Below are positions 27,368-36,344 of a stretch of DNA of 64,000 bases, in pieces. Below the pieces are notes generated by a model, which did not search any database, had not been told where the DNA came from, and saw only the letters and a program-made list of their open reading frames with translations. This DNA is from Bacteroidales bacterium (GTDB lineage Bacteria; Bacteroidota; Bacteroidia; Bacteroidales; VadinHA17). Positions within the stretch are counted from its first letter, which is position 1. Every line of letters begins with the position of its first letter. The DNA is taken from NCBI GenBank assembly GCA_016715075.1, contig JADKBK010000014.1, positions 62,001 through 126,000 on the forward strand, read 5' to 3'. The position numbers were made by a program, and so were the translations under genes.

Positions 27368-27546
27368 GGCTGTAGAAAAAGTTTGTTTTTACCCCTAAAC
27401 CCCAGGGGGGCTTTAAAACATATTGGTTCTAAGTAGGTCCCACCTTCGCCTCCTCGTAGCCGCTCCGGCCCCAGGTCGTCGAAGACGACGGGGCAAGGAT
27501 GAGGGATTTCGGGGTTTAATATAGATTATTGATTTTTTCTACAGCC
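27368..27546. mobile_element. MITE-like element with 13-bp terminal inverted repeats
   Basis: GGCTGTAGAAAAA at 27368-27380 is perfectly inverted at 27534-27546. Inside are a second inverted pair (TAAACCCC and GGGGTTTA) and a GTCGTC-GAA-GACGAC hairpin. The interior is much more GC-rich than its surroundings and has no ORF. No clear target-site duplication is seen. It lies between ndk and the transglutaminase-like gene. Confidence 0.6.
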
Positions 27547-27575
27547 CCAATAGCATCAGTAAGGCAACCTGGTTA

Positions 27576-27995
27576 TTAAAACCTGTCAATTTCGGAAAAG
27601 AAAAAACCTGCTTCACGGAGGGCATTTTCGTCACTGTCGGATCCATGTACTGCGTTCATCTGTACTGATACGGCAAAAATCTTCCTTATCGTTCCGGGTT
27701 CTGCTTTTGCAGGATCGGTTGCTCCGATAAGTTTTCTGAATTCATCGACAGCGTTTTCATGCCGCAATATCATTACTACCACAGGCCCTGAAATCATAAA
27801 ATCAACAAGATCCCTGTAAAATGGCCTCTCCCTGTGAACTTCATAGAAGGATTCAGCCTGCTCCTGAGTCATCTTAATCATTCTCATCCCTGCAATTTCA
27901 AATCCCGCTTCATTGATCATTGCGAGTATCGGACCGGATTTGCCTGTCCTAACGGCATTTGGCTTAATTATCGAAAAAGTAATATCTCCCTTCAT
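27576..27995 (-). CDS. ndk: Nucleoside diphosphate kinase
   Basis: Ndk transfers phosphate from ATP to NDPs through a phosphohistidine. The protein has 139 aa. The signature NAVHGSDS contains the catalytic H117, and the N-terminal SIIKPNAVRTGKSG is typical. The sequence from the ATG at 27995 covers the whole domain. It diverges from the NrnA-like gene, an arrangement consistent with a nucleotide-metabolism neighbourhood. Confidence 0.96.
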   Translation of the reverse strand: MKGDITFSIIKPNAVRTGKSGPILAMINEAGFEIAGMRMIKMTQEQAESFYEVHRERPFYRDLVDFMISGPVVVMILRHENAVDEFRKLIGATDPAKAEPGTIRKIFAVSVQMNAVHGSDSDENALREAGFFFSEIDRF

Positions 27996-28080
27996 AAAAG
28001 CTGTTTTTTGAAATTAAACATCAGAATTGCCCTTCAGGAATATTTTCTAACTTTACAGACCTGAAAAAAACGAAGCAAAA

Positions 28081-29110
28081 GTGGCAGATTTATCCAAATA
28101 TACCAAAGAATTATCAAATCTTTTCAAATCCTCAGACAATATCCTGTTAATATCGCATATTAATCCGGATGGAGATGCAATAGGTTCACAATTAGCATTA
28201 TATCATTTTCTCAAATCCCTGGGCAGGAATGTCAATATGATGACACCCAACTATTTGCAGGAGTTTTTAAAATGGATGACCGGAGCTGATCTGATAGAAA
28301 TATATATTAAAGACCGGAAAAAATGCAGAAGAATTATTGAGCAGGCCAATCTTATTGTTCTGCTTGACTTTTAACCATTCAAACAGGCTTGGAGAAGCAG
28401 AAGAGTTTGTAAGGGCATCAGGTGCAAAAAAAGTTCTTATTGATCATCATCTTGATCCTGAGGATTTTACAGATCTGGTGTTTTCGGATACGACCAAATG
28501 TTCAACTGCAGAACTTGTACATGAACTGGTCTGCAGCATGAACGGGGATCAGCAGTTCTTAAACCGCGCGTATTCTGAAGCTCTCTATGTTGGTATTATT
28601 ACCGACACCGGCAACTTTGAGCATGGATCATATACTTCGAGGACATTCAGGATTGTTGCAGACCTGCTGGAATCTGGATTGGAGAAGGAGAAGATACTAG
28701 ATCTGATCTACAATAATTATTCGGCAGATCGTCTCCGCTTGCAGGGATTCGCGCTTAATCAGAGGATGGTTGTTATGGCTGAGTACAGGACAGCCTATAT
28801 TTATCTTTCGAAGGCGGATTTAAAGGAGTTTAATCATGTGAAGGGGGATACGGAAGGATTTGTAAATATGCCCTTAACTATTAAAGGTATAGACTTTGCG
28901 GCCATGTTTATTGAAAAGGATGGATTTATAAAACTCTCCTTCAGATCTAAAGGACAATTTCCCTCAAATGAATTTGCTTCACTCTATTTTTACGGAGGAG
29001 GTCACAGGAATGCATCAGGCGGTGAATTTCCTGACACACTTGAAAATACAATAAACTATTTTCTTAAAGTCCTCAAAGAAAATATCTGGAGATTTAGTGA
29101 TGGCGGGTAG
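28081..29110 (+). CDS. DHH family phosphoesterase (NrnA-like), frameshifted
   Basis: This would be a bifunctional nano-RNase and pAp phosphatase. The start is GTG at 28081. The metal motifs are HINPDGDAIGS (H26, D30, D32), IVLLDFN, LIDHHLDPED and the DHHA1 motif GGGHRNASGG. The frame breaks at 28369-28372: GAC TTT TAA CCA stops translation, but removing one T gives DFNHSNRLGEAEEF and full continuity to 29110, about 343 aa. The stop codon lies exactly at the shift. An assembly insertion is the simplest reading; +1 recoding at TTT TAA is possible. The last bases overlap the FKBP gene. Confidence 0.87.
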
Positions 29111-29120
29111 GCTTATTATT

Positions 29121-29630
29121 ATGAATAGTATTTCAGTCTTGCTGTTATCTGCGGTATTAATTTCCTGCACCCACGTAACTGAGAAAAATTCCGCATCTAC
29201 ACGTCCCGGCAGTAATGACATGGCTGACCTGAACAGATATCTGGTACAGAAAGACAGGGAGAGGATCCAGAATTATATAGAAAGAAAAAACCTCAGGATG
29301 ACAGAAACCAGGACAGGACTCTGGTATCAGATCCTGAAAGAGGGAGAAGGGGAGACTTTTGGTGAAAAGGATTTGGTTATAATCGACTACGAATGCTCTC
29401 TTCTTGACGGAACAAGATGTTATTCATCCAGGGATACCGGTCCCAGGGAGTTGATTCTTGGAAGAAGCGAGATGGAAGCCGGATTGAATGAAGGACTCAG
29501 ATTGCTGAAACCAGGCTCTGAAGCTATATTCATTATACCTCCTTTCCTTGCATATGGCCTGGTCGGAGACCGTAGGTTAATACCTCCGAGAGCCGTTCTG
29601 TTTTACAGTGTTACTGCAAAGAAAAAATAG
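29121..29630 (+). CDS. FKBP-type peptidyl-prolyl isomerase lipoprotein (GldI-like)
   Basis: MNSISVLLLSAVLISC gives a signal with lipobox LISC. The rest forms one FKBP domain: KEGEGETFGEKDLVIIDYEC, MEAGLNEGLRLLKPGSEA and IPPFLAYGLVGD. The chosen ATG at 29121 gives a clean signal; an upstream ATG at 29100 overlapping the DHH gene is possible. The protein should fold exported proteins from the membrane surface. Small FKBP lipoproteins near DHH and ndk genes are known in Bacteroidota, where one is the gliding protein GldI, but a gliding role is not shown here. Confidence 0.85.
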   Translation: MNSISVLLLSAVLISCTHVTEKNSASTRPGSNDMADLNRYLVQKDRERIQNYIERKNLRMTETRTGLWYQILKEGEGETFGEKDLVIIDYECSLLDGTRCYSSRDTGPRELILGRSEMEAGLNEGLRLLKPGSEAIFIIPPFLAYGLVGDRRLIPPRAVLFYSVTAKKK

Positions 29631-29835
29631 TATATCAGTAGTTACCGCAGAGTCCTGTCAGCTCTTTATCCATGTGCATGTCATTATCCGGAACAATAAC
29701 CGCCCCTGATATGTTTTTGCCACACATGAGTGGTTTTCTCTTTTTGCGAATATCTGACGTTCCGGATCACACATATTTTAACACATTATTTAATATTTTG
29801 TATTTTAATCAGTTAAAGCATGAACGGAATAAAAA

Positions 29836-29867
29836 TTTGAATTCAGAAGGAAAGATGTATATATTTG
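29836..29867 (+). promoter_or_regulatory. Bacteroidota-type promoter for the second FKBP gene
   Basis: TTTG at 29836-29839 and TATATTTG at 29860-29867 are separated by 20 bp, a full match to the consensus. Transcription would start near 29874, leaving a leader of about 45 nt before the ATG at 29919. The remaining 29631-29835 stretch holds no supported gene. Confidence 0.7.
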
Positions 29868-29918
29868 GAACGATTTTTGAAAATGTAAATGATTGAAATA
29901 AACCTTAAAACCAAATAG

Positions 29919-30410
29919 ATGAATAGAAAGAATGTAAAGGTTATCCTTCAGTTAACAGCGGTTTTGCTGATGATATCCCTCATCTCATGTGATCCGGGTA
30001 GAAAGCTGGCGAAACAGGAAAAAGAGGATATTCAGGATTACCTCAGCCAGAACAGCACTCTTGCTTTTGTAAAAAAACCAAGCGGATTATATTACCTGGA
30101 GGTTACGGCCGGGACAGGAATATCCGCAGTCAGGACCGATTCAGCATATGTAAAGTATACAGGTAAATTTCTTAACGGTACCGTTTTTGATTCAAATGTT
30201 AGCTCCGGTAAGCTTTATGGTTTTATCGTCGGGCAGAATATTACAGGTTTTGATGAAGGTATTACCCTCATGAAACAAGGAGGAAAAGCAACACTTCTTA
30301 TCCCGTCAAGTCTGGGATACGGCTCTGTTGGAACCTATGGTATTTCAGGATATACGCCTTTATTATTTGATATTGAACTTATAAAGGTTGTTCAATATAC
30401 TGATAATTAG
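29919..30410 (+). CDS. FKBP-type peptidyl-prolyl isomerase lipoprotein
   Basis: The 163-aa protein has a signal peptide and lipobox LISC with Cys24. The FKBP domain shows VKYTGKFLNGTVFDSN, VGQNITGFDEGITLMKQGGK, LIPSSLGYGSVG and PLLFDIELIK. It is preceded by its own promoter and converges on the RsmI-like gene, with one base between stops. It is paralogous in layout to the preceding FKBP lipoprotein, but the two are only distantly similar. Confidence 0.9.
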   Translation: MNRKNVKVILQLTAVLLMISLISCDPGRKLAKQEKEDIQDYLSQNSTLAFVKKPSGLYYLEVTAGTGISAVRTDSAYVKYTGKFLNGTVFDSNVSSGKLYGFIVGQNITGFDEGITLMKQGGKATLLIPSSLGYGSVGTYGISGYTPLLFDIELIKVVQYTDN

Positions 30411-30411
30411 G

Positions 30412-31110
30412 TTATTGAAGAACAAAAACGACCATTTTATCATTTAGTGAGGAGATATTCTTCTTCCATTCGGATATTTTCATTGACCTGATAAACTCCG
30501 ATGGCAGAGTAATATCAGCTGCTATACAAAGCATTGTATCATCGCTGCAGGTTGAAATAACTGATTCAAGCATTTTCTGGTTTCTGTAAGGAGTCTCCAT
30601 GAAGATCTGGGCATATCCTTCGTGAGCCTTTTTCTCAAGCTCTCTTATTCTCGAATTCCTCTCAGCTGGCCTGACTGGCAGGTAACCATTAAATGTGAAA
30701 TTCTGACCGTTGAAGCCTGAGGATATGAGAGCAAGAATAATTGATGAAGGTCCTGCAAGAGGAATTACCCTTATCTTTTTTTTATGTGCCAGTGCAATAA
30801 TTTTTGCACCGGGATCGGCAATACCCGGCAGACCTGCCTCACTCATAACTCCAATGTCTGATCCTTTTACTGCAGGTTCAAGATAATCTGAGATGTCGGT
30901 ATCACCGGTATGCTCATTTAATTCCATGAATACAGTATCATCAATAGGAAATGATTTGTCAATAAGCCTTAAAAACCTTCTTGCACTGCGTATTTCCTCA
31001 ACAATGAAATATCGCAAAAGCTTAGTCTGGCTTAGAACTTTCTCAGGTATTACCTTCTGGAAATCATCACCTCCTAATGTTACGGGGATCAGATAGATAT
31101 TGCCGGCCAT
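30412..31110 (-). CDS. RsmI-like SAM-dependent methyltransferase (tetrapyrrole methylase fold)
   Basis: The protein has the tetrapyrrole methylase fold used by RsmI, which 2'-O-methylates C1402 of 16S rRNA. The features are GDTDISDYLEPAVKGSDIGV, MSEAGLPGIADPGA and PLAGPSSIILALISSGFNGQ. At about 232 aa it is shorter than classical RsmI, because the N-terminal segment differs (NIYLIPVTLGG). Many Bacteroidota have such a short paralogue next to or in place of RsmI, so the exact rRNA target is uncertain. The start is set at the ATG at 31110 (MAGNIYLIPV). Confidence 0.8.
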   Translation of the reverse strand: MAGNIYLIPVTLGGDDFQKVIPEKVLSQTKLLRYFIVEEIRSARRFLRLIDKSFPIDDTVFMELNEHTGDTDISDYLEPAVKGSDIGVMSEAGLPGIADPGAKIIALAHKKKIRVIPLAGPSSIILALISSGFNGQNFTFNGYLPVRPAERNSRIRELEKKAHEGYAQIFMETPYRNQKMLESVISTCSDDTMLCIAADITLPSEFIRSMKISEWKKNISSLNDKMVVFVLQ

Positions 31111-31181
31111 TATATTCAGTTTCGGATTCAAATATAACAAATAATGCTGATGTGACTTCTTTAACTAATTTCAGAAGAGTG

Positions 31182-31211
31182 TTGGCTTTTACCTATTTTT
31201 AATTAGGTTTG
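31182..31211 (+). promoter_or_regulatory. Bacteroidota-type promoter for the MBL hydrolase gene
   Basis: TTGG at 31182-31185 and TAGGTTTG at 31204-31211 match the consensus, with 19 bp between TTG and TA. The GTG start at 31230 follows with a leader of about 12 nt. Confidence 0.65.
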
Positions 31212-31229
31212 TTATGAAAATATTTAATT

Positions 31230-31994
31230 GTGAAGATAACATTTCTGGGTACGGGAACTTCTCAGGGAGTACCAGTAATTGCATGTGATTGTAAGACCTG
31301 TCAGTCTGAAGACAGTCATGACAAGAGACTCAGGACCTCTCTCTTGCTGGAGACAGAAGGAGTTTCGTTGCTTTTTGATGCCGGTCCTGACTTCAGGCAG
31401 CAGATGCTAAGGGAAAAGGTAAGCAAGCTCGATGCTATTATTCTTACACATGAGCACAAAGATCATATTGCGGGTCTCGATGACGTCAGGGCGTTCAACT
31501 ATAAGAGCCAGGATGCTATCGATATCTATTCGGAAGAGAGAGTGCTTAAGGCTTTAAAAAAAGAGTATTCCTATGTCTTTTCAGAATTTCAGTATCCCGG
31601 AATTCCGAAGATGAGGTTGAATACGATAGATGATCAGGAGTTTATTGTAAAGGGAATCCGGATTCTTCCTGTAAGGGTGTTTCATTACCGCCTGCCTGTT
31701 TATGGTTTCAGGATCGGTAATTTTGCATATATAACTGATGCCAATTACGTCCCTGAAGAGAGTAAGGAGAAACTTTATGGTGTTAAATATTTGGTTATTA
31801 ATGCTTTAAGAAAAGAAAAACATATCTCGCATTTCAGTTTAAGGGAAGCTATTGATTTTATACATGAAATTTCACCTAAGAAGGCATACATTACTCATAT
31901 AAGTCATCAGATGGGCTGCCATGCTGATGTTTCGAAGGAATTACCACAGGAAATAACACTGGCCTATGACGGGCTCAGATTTTTATGCCATTAA
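31230..31994 (+). CDS. MBL-fold metal-dependent hydrolase (PhnP-like)
   Basis: The 254-aa protein of the metallo-beta-lactamase superfamily resembles PhnP-type phosphodiesterases. The metal motif is THEHKDHIAGLDD (H74, H76, D78, H79). An N-terminal cysteine cluster ACDCKTC (C19, C21, C24) is typical of the PhnP/YcbX-like branch and probably binds structural zinc. Further ligands are in YITDANYV and ITHISHQ. The start is GTG at 31230, supported by the promoter just upstream and by the N-terminus MKITFLGTGTSQGVP. The physiological substrate is unknown. Confidence 0.88.
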   Translation: MKITFLGTGTSQGVPVIACDCKTCQSEDSHDKRLRTSLLLETEGVSLLFDAGPDFRQQMLREKVSKLDAIILTHEHKDHIAGLDDVRAFNYKSQDAIDIYSEERVLKALKKEYSYVFSEFQYPGIPKMRLNTIDDQEFIVKGIRILPVRVFHYRLPVYGFRIGNFAYITDANYVPEESKEKLYGVKYLVINALRKEKHISHFSLREAIDFIHEISPKKAYITHISHQMGCHADVSKELPQEITLAYDGLRFLCH

Positions 31995-32005
31995 AAAAGT
32001 TGAAG

Positions 32006-32215
32006 TTATCTCTTCTTGTAACTTTTATACAGCTTCTTCTGATAACCTGACGAGAAAAAATACTTATTTCTTCCAACCTGCGTTGTATTCACATGGGAAG
32101 CCTTTTTCCTTTTATCGTAATAGGGATTCTTTTTGGATGATGCACATGAGAAAAATAAAACAATCAGAATAAAGCTAAAGACAAGTGTCAGGATTTTGAT
32201 AGTTTTCTCCATCAT
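32006..32215 (-). CDS. Small lysine- and tyrosine-rich lipoprotein
   Basis: The 69-aa protein begins with a Lys-containing signal and a hydrophobic core (ILTLVFSFILIVLFFSC), ending in a lipobox-like LFFSC with Cys24. The mature part is short and very basic (SSKKNPYYDKRKK, YKSYKKR). It converges on the MBL gene with 11 bp between stops. Short basic lipoproteins of this type occur in Bacteroidota; the function is unknown. The overlapping reading frame on the other strand has no such features. Confidence 0.6.
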   Translation of the reverse strand: MMEKTIKILTLVFSFILIVLFFSCASSKKNPYYDKRKKASHVNTTQVGRNKYFFSSGYQKKLYKSYKKR

Positions 32216-32345
32216 ATTTCCTATTTGGAATAGGCACTAAATGTACAACATATTTATCTAAAAGAAAAAAAATGGTCCAATAATCTAACCTGATCATTTC
32301 AATAATGACTGTTATGTTTTATATTGCATAAAAAAAGATCTTTAA

Positions 32346-35148
32346 ATGAAAGCCATCATAAAGCCACTACTTATATCTTTTATTATTATCCAGTTTCTTC
32401 CATTTACAGGTTCCTCACAGGCTCTTCATAATGTTGTAATTGCAAATACATTCGGACTTACCGCCGATCAGATTTTATTATCTGACAGCAGTTCGGTGGT
32501 AATGGCAAAGAGCAGGCCTCTTTATAGCTTCCGTATGAATGGCAAATTGTTTAACTCGTCCATGGTTAATGCAGAGAAGGAGAGGGAGAAAAGTATTCAC
32601 AGTTATTTGAGAACGGACTGGGCGTTACTTTTCAGATGTCAGATTCAGCTGCAGGAAGATGGAACGGAGAAATAATTTTTGAAAACAGGAGCCAGGATAC
32701 TCTTTACAATCAGTAATATAGTTCCTTTCGGAGAAGATAATGGCTCTGTATATATAACCGGTGACGGTCCAGCGGATCTCGCACGCGCAAGACTGTTCAG
32801 GCCTGGTTATAAGCCAGTGCGGGTGATATTGCCTGATAATGCCTGGGAGCTTGGATATACTTCATTTTTTGCAGGATATGAGTTATCGGTGTGTGCACTT
32901 TCCAGAAGAGTCAGCACCGAGGGTGGTCAGAAGTCCAGATATGAAACAAAGCTTCCGGCAAAGGCCAAATTGGTATATTCGCTTCATGCTGATGTATTCA
33001 GGGGAGAATGGCAGAACGGCCTCCGGATAATGTTCAGAGACAGATATATATACGATCTTGATAAATTTGATAATACTCTCTACGGGAGGAAAGATCTTGC
33101 CTGGATCAGGGAGAGTTACATTATAGTATTGCAGATGGCATGGGACAGGGACTTCTATGACAGGTTTACAGGAAAATATACCTATCCTGATGTTATAAAA
33201 AGGGATTGAGCTTTTTGGTAAGATAGATGTATGCGGAATATGGCCTACCTGGCCTCGACTGGGCCTTGATCAGCGCAATCAGTGGGATATGTACAAGGAC
33301 CTTCCCGGCGGAATTCTGCAGCTCAGGAACTTTATTAAGATGTCACATTTATCAGATACAAAGTTTTTTATAGGTTATAATCCATGGGATAACAGTACCA
33401 GGAAGGAGGACCATTACAAAGGCCTTGCAAACCTTATTGCTGAAACTGAAGCGGATGGAGTTGTGCTTGACACTATGGGCAGCTCCGGATCTGAACTGCA
33501 GAATGCTGCCGACAGCATTAAAAACGGTGTTGTAATGTATTCTGAGGGAATGGCAACCCCCGTAAACATGCAGGGAATAATTTCAGGACGCGTTCATAAT
33601 GCGATTTTCATGAGTCCTGAACTGAATCTGAATAAGCTGATTAAGCCAGATTTTTCAATTTTCAGGGTATGCGATGTGGGTTAGGATATTATTCACAGGG
33701 AAATAGCAGTTTCATTTTTTAACGGTTATGGAACTGAATTAAATATGTTCCGTCCAGGCGGAAGGGATGATAATTACAGGAACGATCTTAACTACCTGGC
33801 TCATACGACCTTTATTCTCAGACAGAACAATGATGCTTTCCATGATTTTGACTGGACACCCATGATTGAGACAACGCATGACAATGTTTATGTAAACAGG
33901 TGGAGATCGGGAGATAAAACGATTTTTACAGTTTTAAATATGAATCCGGAGGGGGTAAGCGGAAGGCTTTTCAGAATCGACAGTACAGCTGGTAAGCATT
34001 ATGTTTCGCTTTGGAGCCATGAAAACCTTAAACCGGTAGTTGACAAAGGCAAAACCTTCCTGCCTGTTAATGCCGAAGGCTGGGCAGCATCATCCGCCGG
34101 GACCAGGAAAGAAGGTTCTGTCGATTGCATAGCGGAGCTTCCCAACCTGATAAGTGCAACGCTGAAAGGAGATTCAATAAAGATCCATCATGCTTCTGCA
34201 GGAACAATGATAATATGGAAAGGCAATCCATCCTATCAGACGCCCAGGAAGAATCTTACAATCCTCAGTGATACAACTGTCAGGGTTAAGGATATTTTTG
34301 GTTTCTATGAAGGAAAGATTGTTCTGCAGCTTGTTGAAAATAACAGGTTAAAAGATGAGAATGTTTTATTCATAAAAGGTGGCAGGCCGTGGCTGGTGAG
34401 TGAAGTGGTACGAACCGAGAGGGTGGCTTCCCTGGTTTCCGATATGGTTCTGGTACCAGGAACAGCTATTGATGTTAACGTCACCGCCGGCGATGAATTT
34501 ATACCATATCCTGAGGTAAACATGACTGTAAGAATTGACAGCTTTCTTATTGATAAATACCCTGTAACCAATGCCCAGTTTTTTGATTTTATAACAAACT
34601 CCGGTTACAAACCGGCAGATACCACTGCATATCTGAGGCATTGGCAATCGGGAACATTCAAGCAGGGGCAGGATAAATATCCTGTTGTATATGTAAGCTA
34701 TGAAGATATTCAGGCCTATACCGCGTGGATAGGAAAAAGGCTTCCTACCCAGGCTGAATGGCAGCTTGCCGCCCAGGGCACCGATAACCGTAAATGGCCA
34801 TGGGGCAATGATTTTCATGGAACCTTGTGTAATAATGCTTTTGACAGGCCCACTCCTGTAGATGCATTTGCAAAAGGGCAGAGTCCTTATGGTGCGGCTG
34901 ACATGGTGGGAAATGTATGGCAGCTGACTAACGATATCTATTTTAACGGCACAAATTACTTCGGGATTATCAGGGGAGGAAGTTATTACAAGCCGGAATC
35001 AAGCTGGTGGTATATTCAGGGCGGCCCTCAGCAGCTTGACAAGACTCAGATTATGCTGATGGTCTCACCGGGCTTCGACAGGTGTGCCACAGTTGGTTTC
35101 AGATGTGTCAAGGATGTTGACAGAAAGAATTTTAAATTAAAACCCTGA
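32346..35148 (+). pseudogene. Decayed exported SUMF1/FGE-type protein gene
   Basis: One original gene of about 930 codons is broken in several places. It starts with a signal peptide (MKAIIKPLLISFIIIQFLPF). Lesions: a -1 shift before 32621, a +1 shift in TTT at 32703-32705, a +1 shift in GGG at 33202-33204, and an in-frame TAG at 33682-33684 (VCDVG-stop-DIIHREIAV). The N-terminal two thirds resemble a TIM-barrel glycosidase-like region (GIWPTWPRLGLDQ, VVLDTMGSSG). The C-terminus is a formylglycine-generating-enzyme-like domain (MVLVPGT, DKYPVTNAQFFDFI, KRLPTQAEWQLAAQG, MVGNVWQLTND, IIRGGSYY, VGFRCVKD). Four lesions including a nonsense codon make true decay likely here. Confidence 0.8.
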
Positions 35149-35167
35149 ATTTGCTCCCGATCTCCCT

Positions 35168-36334
35168 TTAACTTTCAATCCTGTGTGCTCCGTCGCTGAT
35201 CTCCGGCATATAGAATTCCGGTTTCAATCCGGTTATGTTGTTATACGAAATAGCAAGTTCAGTCATGAATTTAGCTGATTCTGATTTCTTTACTATACTT
35301 ATGGTGCATCCTCCAAAACCAGCTCCTGTCATCCTTGTTCCTATGACTCCCGGAAGCTTTCTTCCTTCATATACAAGAGTATCAAGCTCCAGCCCGGTAA
35401 CTTCATAGTCGTTCTTCAGTGAATCATGAGATTGATTCATCAGCTCTCCGAAACGGGTAATATTGTTTTTCTTCAGGACATCAATTGCTTCAAGTACCCT
35501 GCCATTCTCGCTGATCACATGCTTTGCCCTGCGCCTTACTACCTGGTCGGAAATATATTTATCAAGAATGGCGATCTCATTGGTTCCTAGTTCGCTGAGG
35601 TTTTTGATTGCCTTATACGGCTGAAGGAGTTCAACTGCTCTTTCACACTCGCTCCTTCTTTCATTGTATTTTGAATCGGTAAGCCCTCTTCTCTTGTTGG
35701 TATTGGTAATAATCAGGATATTGTCATTGAGTATAATCGGAACATTTTCATATGACAGTGTATCGCAATTAAGGAAAATAGCATTGTCTTTTTTCCCAAA
35801 TCCGACAGCAAACTGATCCATTATACCGCAGTTCATACCAACAAATTCATTCTCAGCTTTCTGACTCATCTTTACAAGGTCGAGAGTCCCGAAGCCTGCA
35901 TTGAAAAAGTCATTCAGGGCAACAGCAGTTACCATTTCAATGGAAGCTGATGAGGAGAGTCCCGCACCATTAGGCACATCACCATAATAAAGCATCTCCA
36001 GTCCTGTGATCTTTACATCTTTTTTCTGGAATTCATTTATTACTCCAAGGGGATAGTTGATCCATTTTTTACCAGTATTGGTGAAAAGTCCGTTCAGAGG
36101 AGTCACTGCATCATCGTTGAAATTGACAGTACTGAACCTGAGAAGCTTTTCATCTATTTTCCTTACAAGAAGGTAAGTTCCATAGTTAAGTGCACATGGA
36201 AAGACATACCCGGCGTTATAGTCAGTGTGTTCGCCAATCAGATTTACCCTGCCTGGGGAGAAAAAAAGAACAGGCCTGCTATTCCTGTTCCCGTATTTTT
36301 CATAAAACTGTTCAGTAAAGTTATTGGTATCCAT
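35168..36334 (-). CDS. galK: Galactokinase
   Basis: GalK phosphorylates alpha-D-galactose at C1 in the Leloir pathway. The 388-aa GHMP kinase has the galactokinase signature PGRVNLIGEHTDYN (27-40), the ATP-binding loop PNGAGLSSSASIE and the C-terminal GTRMTGAGFGGCTI. The start at the ATG 36334 is 10 bp downstream of the dnaA stop, so it is probably co-transcribed with dnaA, an unexpected partner. No galT or transporter gene lies nearby. Confidence 0.95.
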   Translation of the reverse strand: MDTNNFTEQFYEKYGNRNSRPVLFFSPGRVNLIGEHTDYNAGYVFPCALNYGTYLLVRKIDEKLLRFSTVNFNDDAVTPLNGLFTNTGKKWINYPLGVINEFQKKDVKITGLEMLYYGDVPNGAGLSSSASIEMVTAVALNDFFNAGFGTLDLVKMSQKAENEFVGMNCGIMDQFAVGFGKKDNAIFLNCDTLSYENVPIILNDNILIITNTNKRRGLTDSKYNERRSECERAVELLQPYKAIKNLSELGTNEIAILDKYISDQVVRRRAKHVISENGRVLEAIDVLKKNNITRFGELMNQSHDSLKNDYEVTGLELDTLVYEGRKLPGVIGTRMTGAGFGGCTISIVKKSESAKFMTELAISYNNITGLKPEFYMPEISDGAHRIES

Positions 36335-36344
36335 TCCTATACTT

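Noticed and set aside
29672..29896. 74-aa reading frame between the two FKBP genes
   Set aside because: It has no recognisable features, and the promoter of the downstream gene lies inside it.
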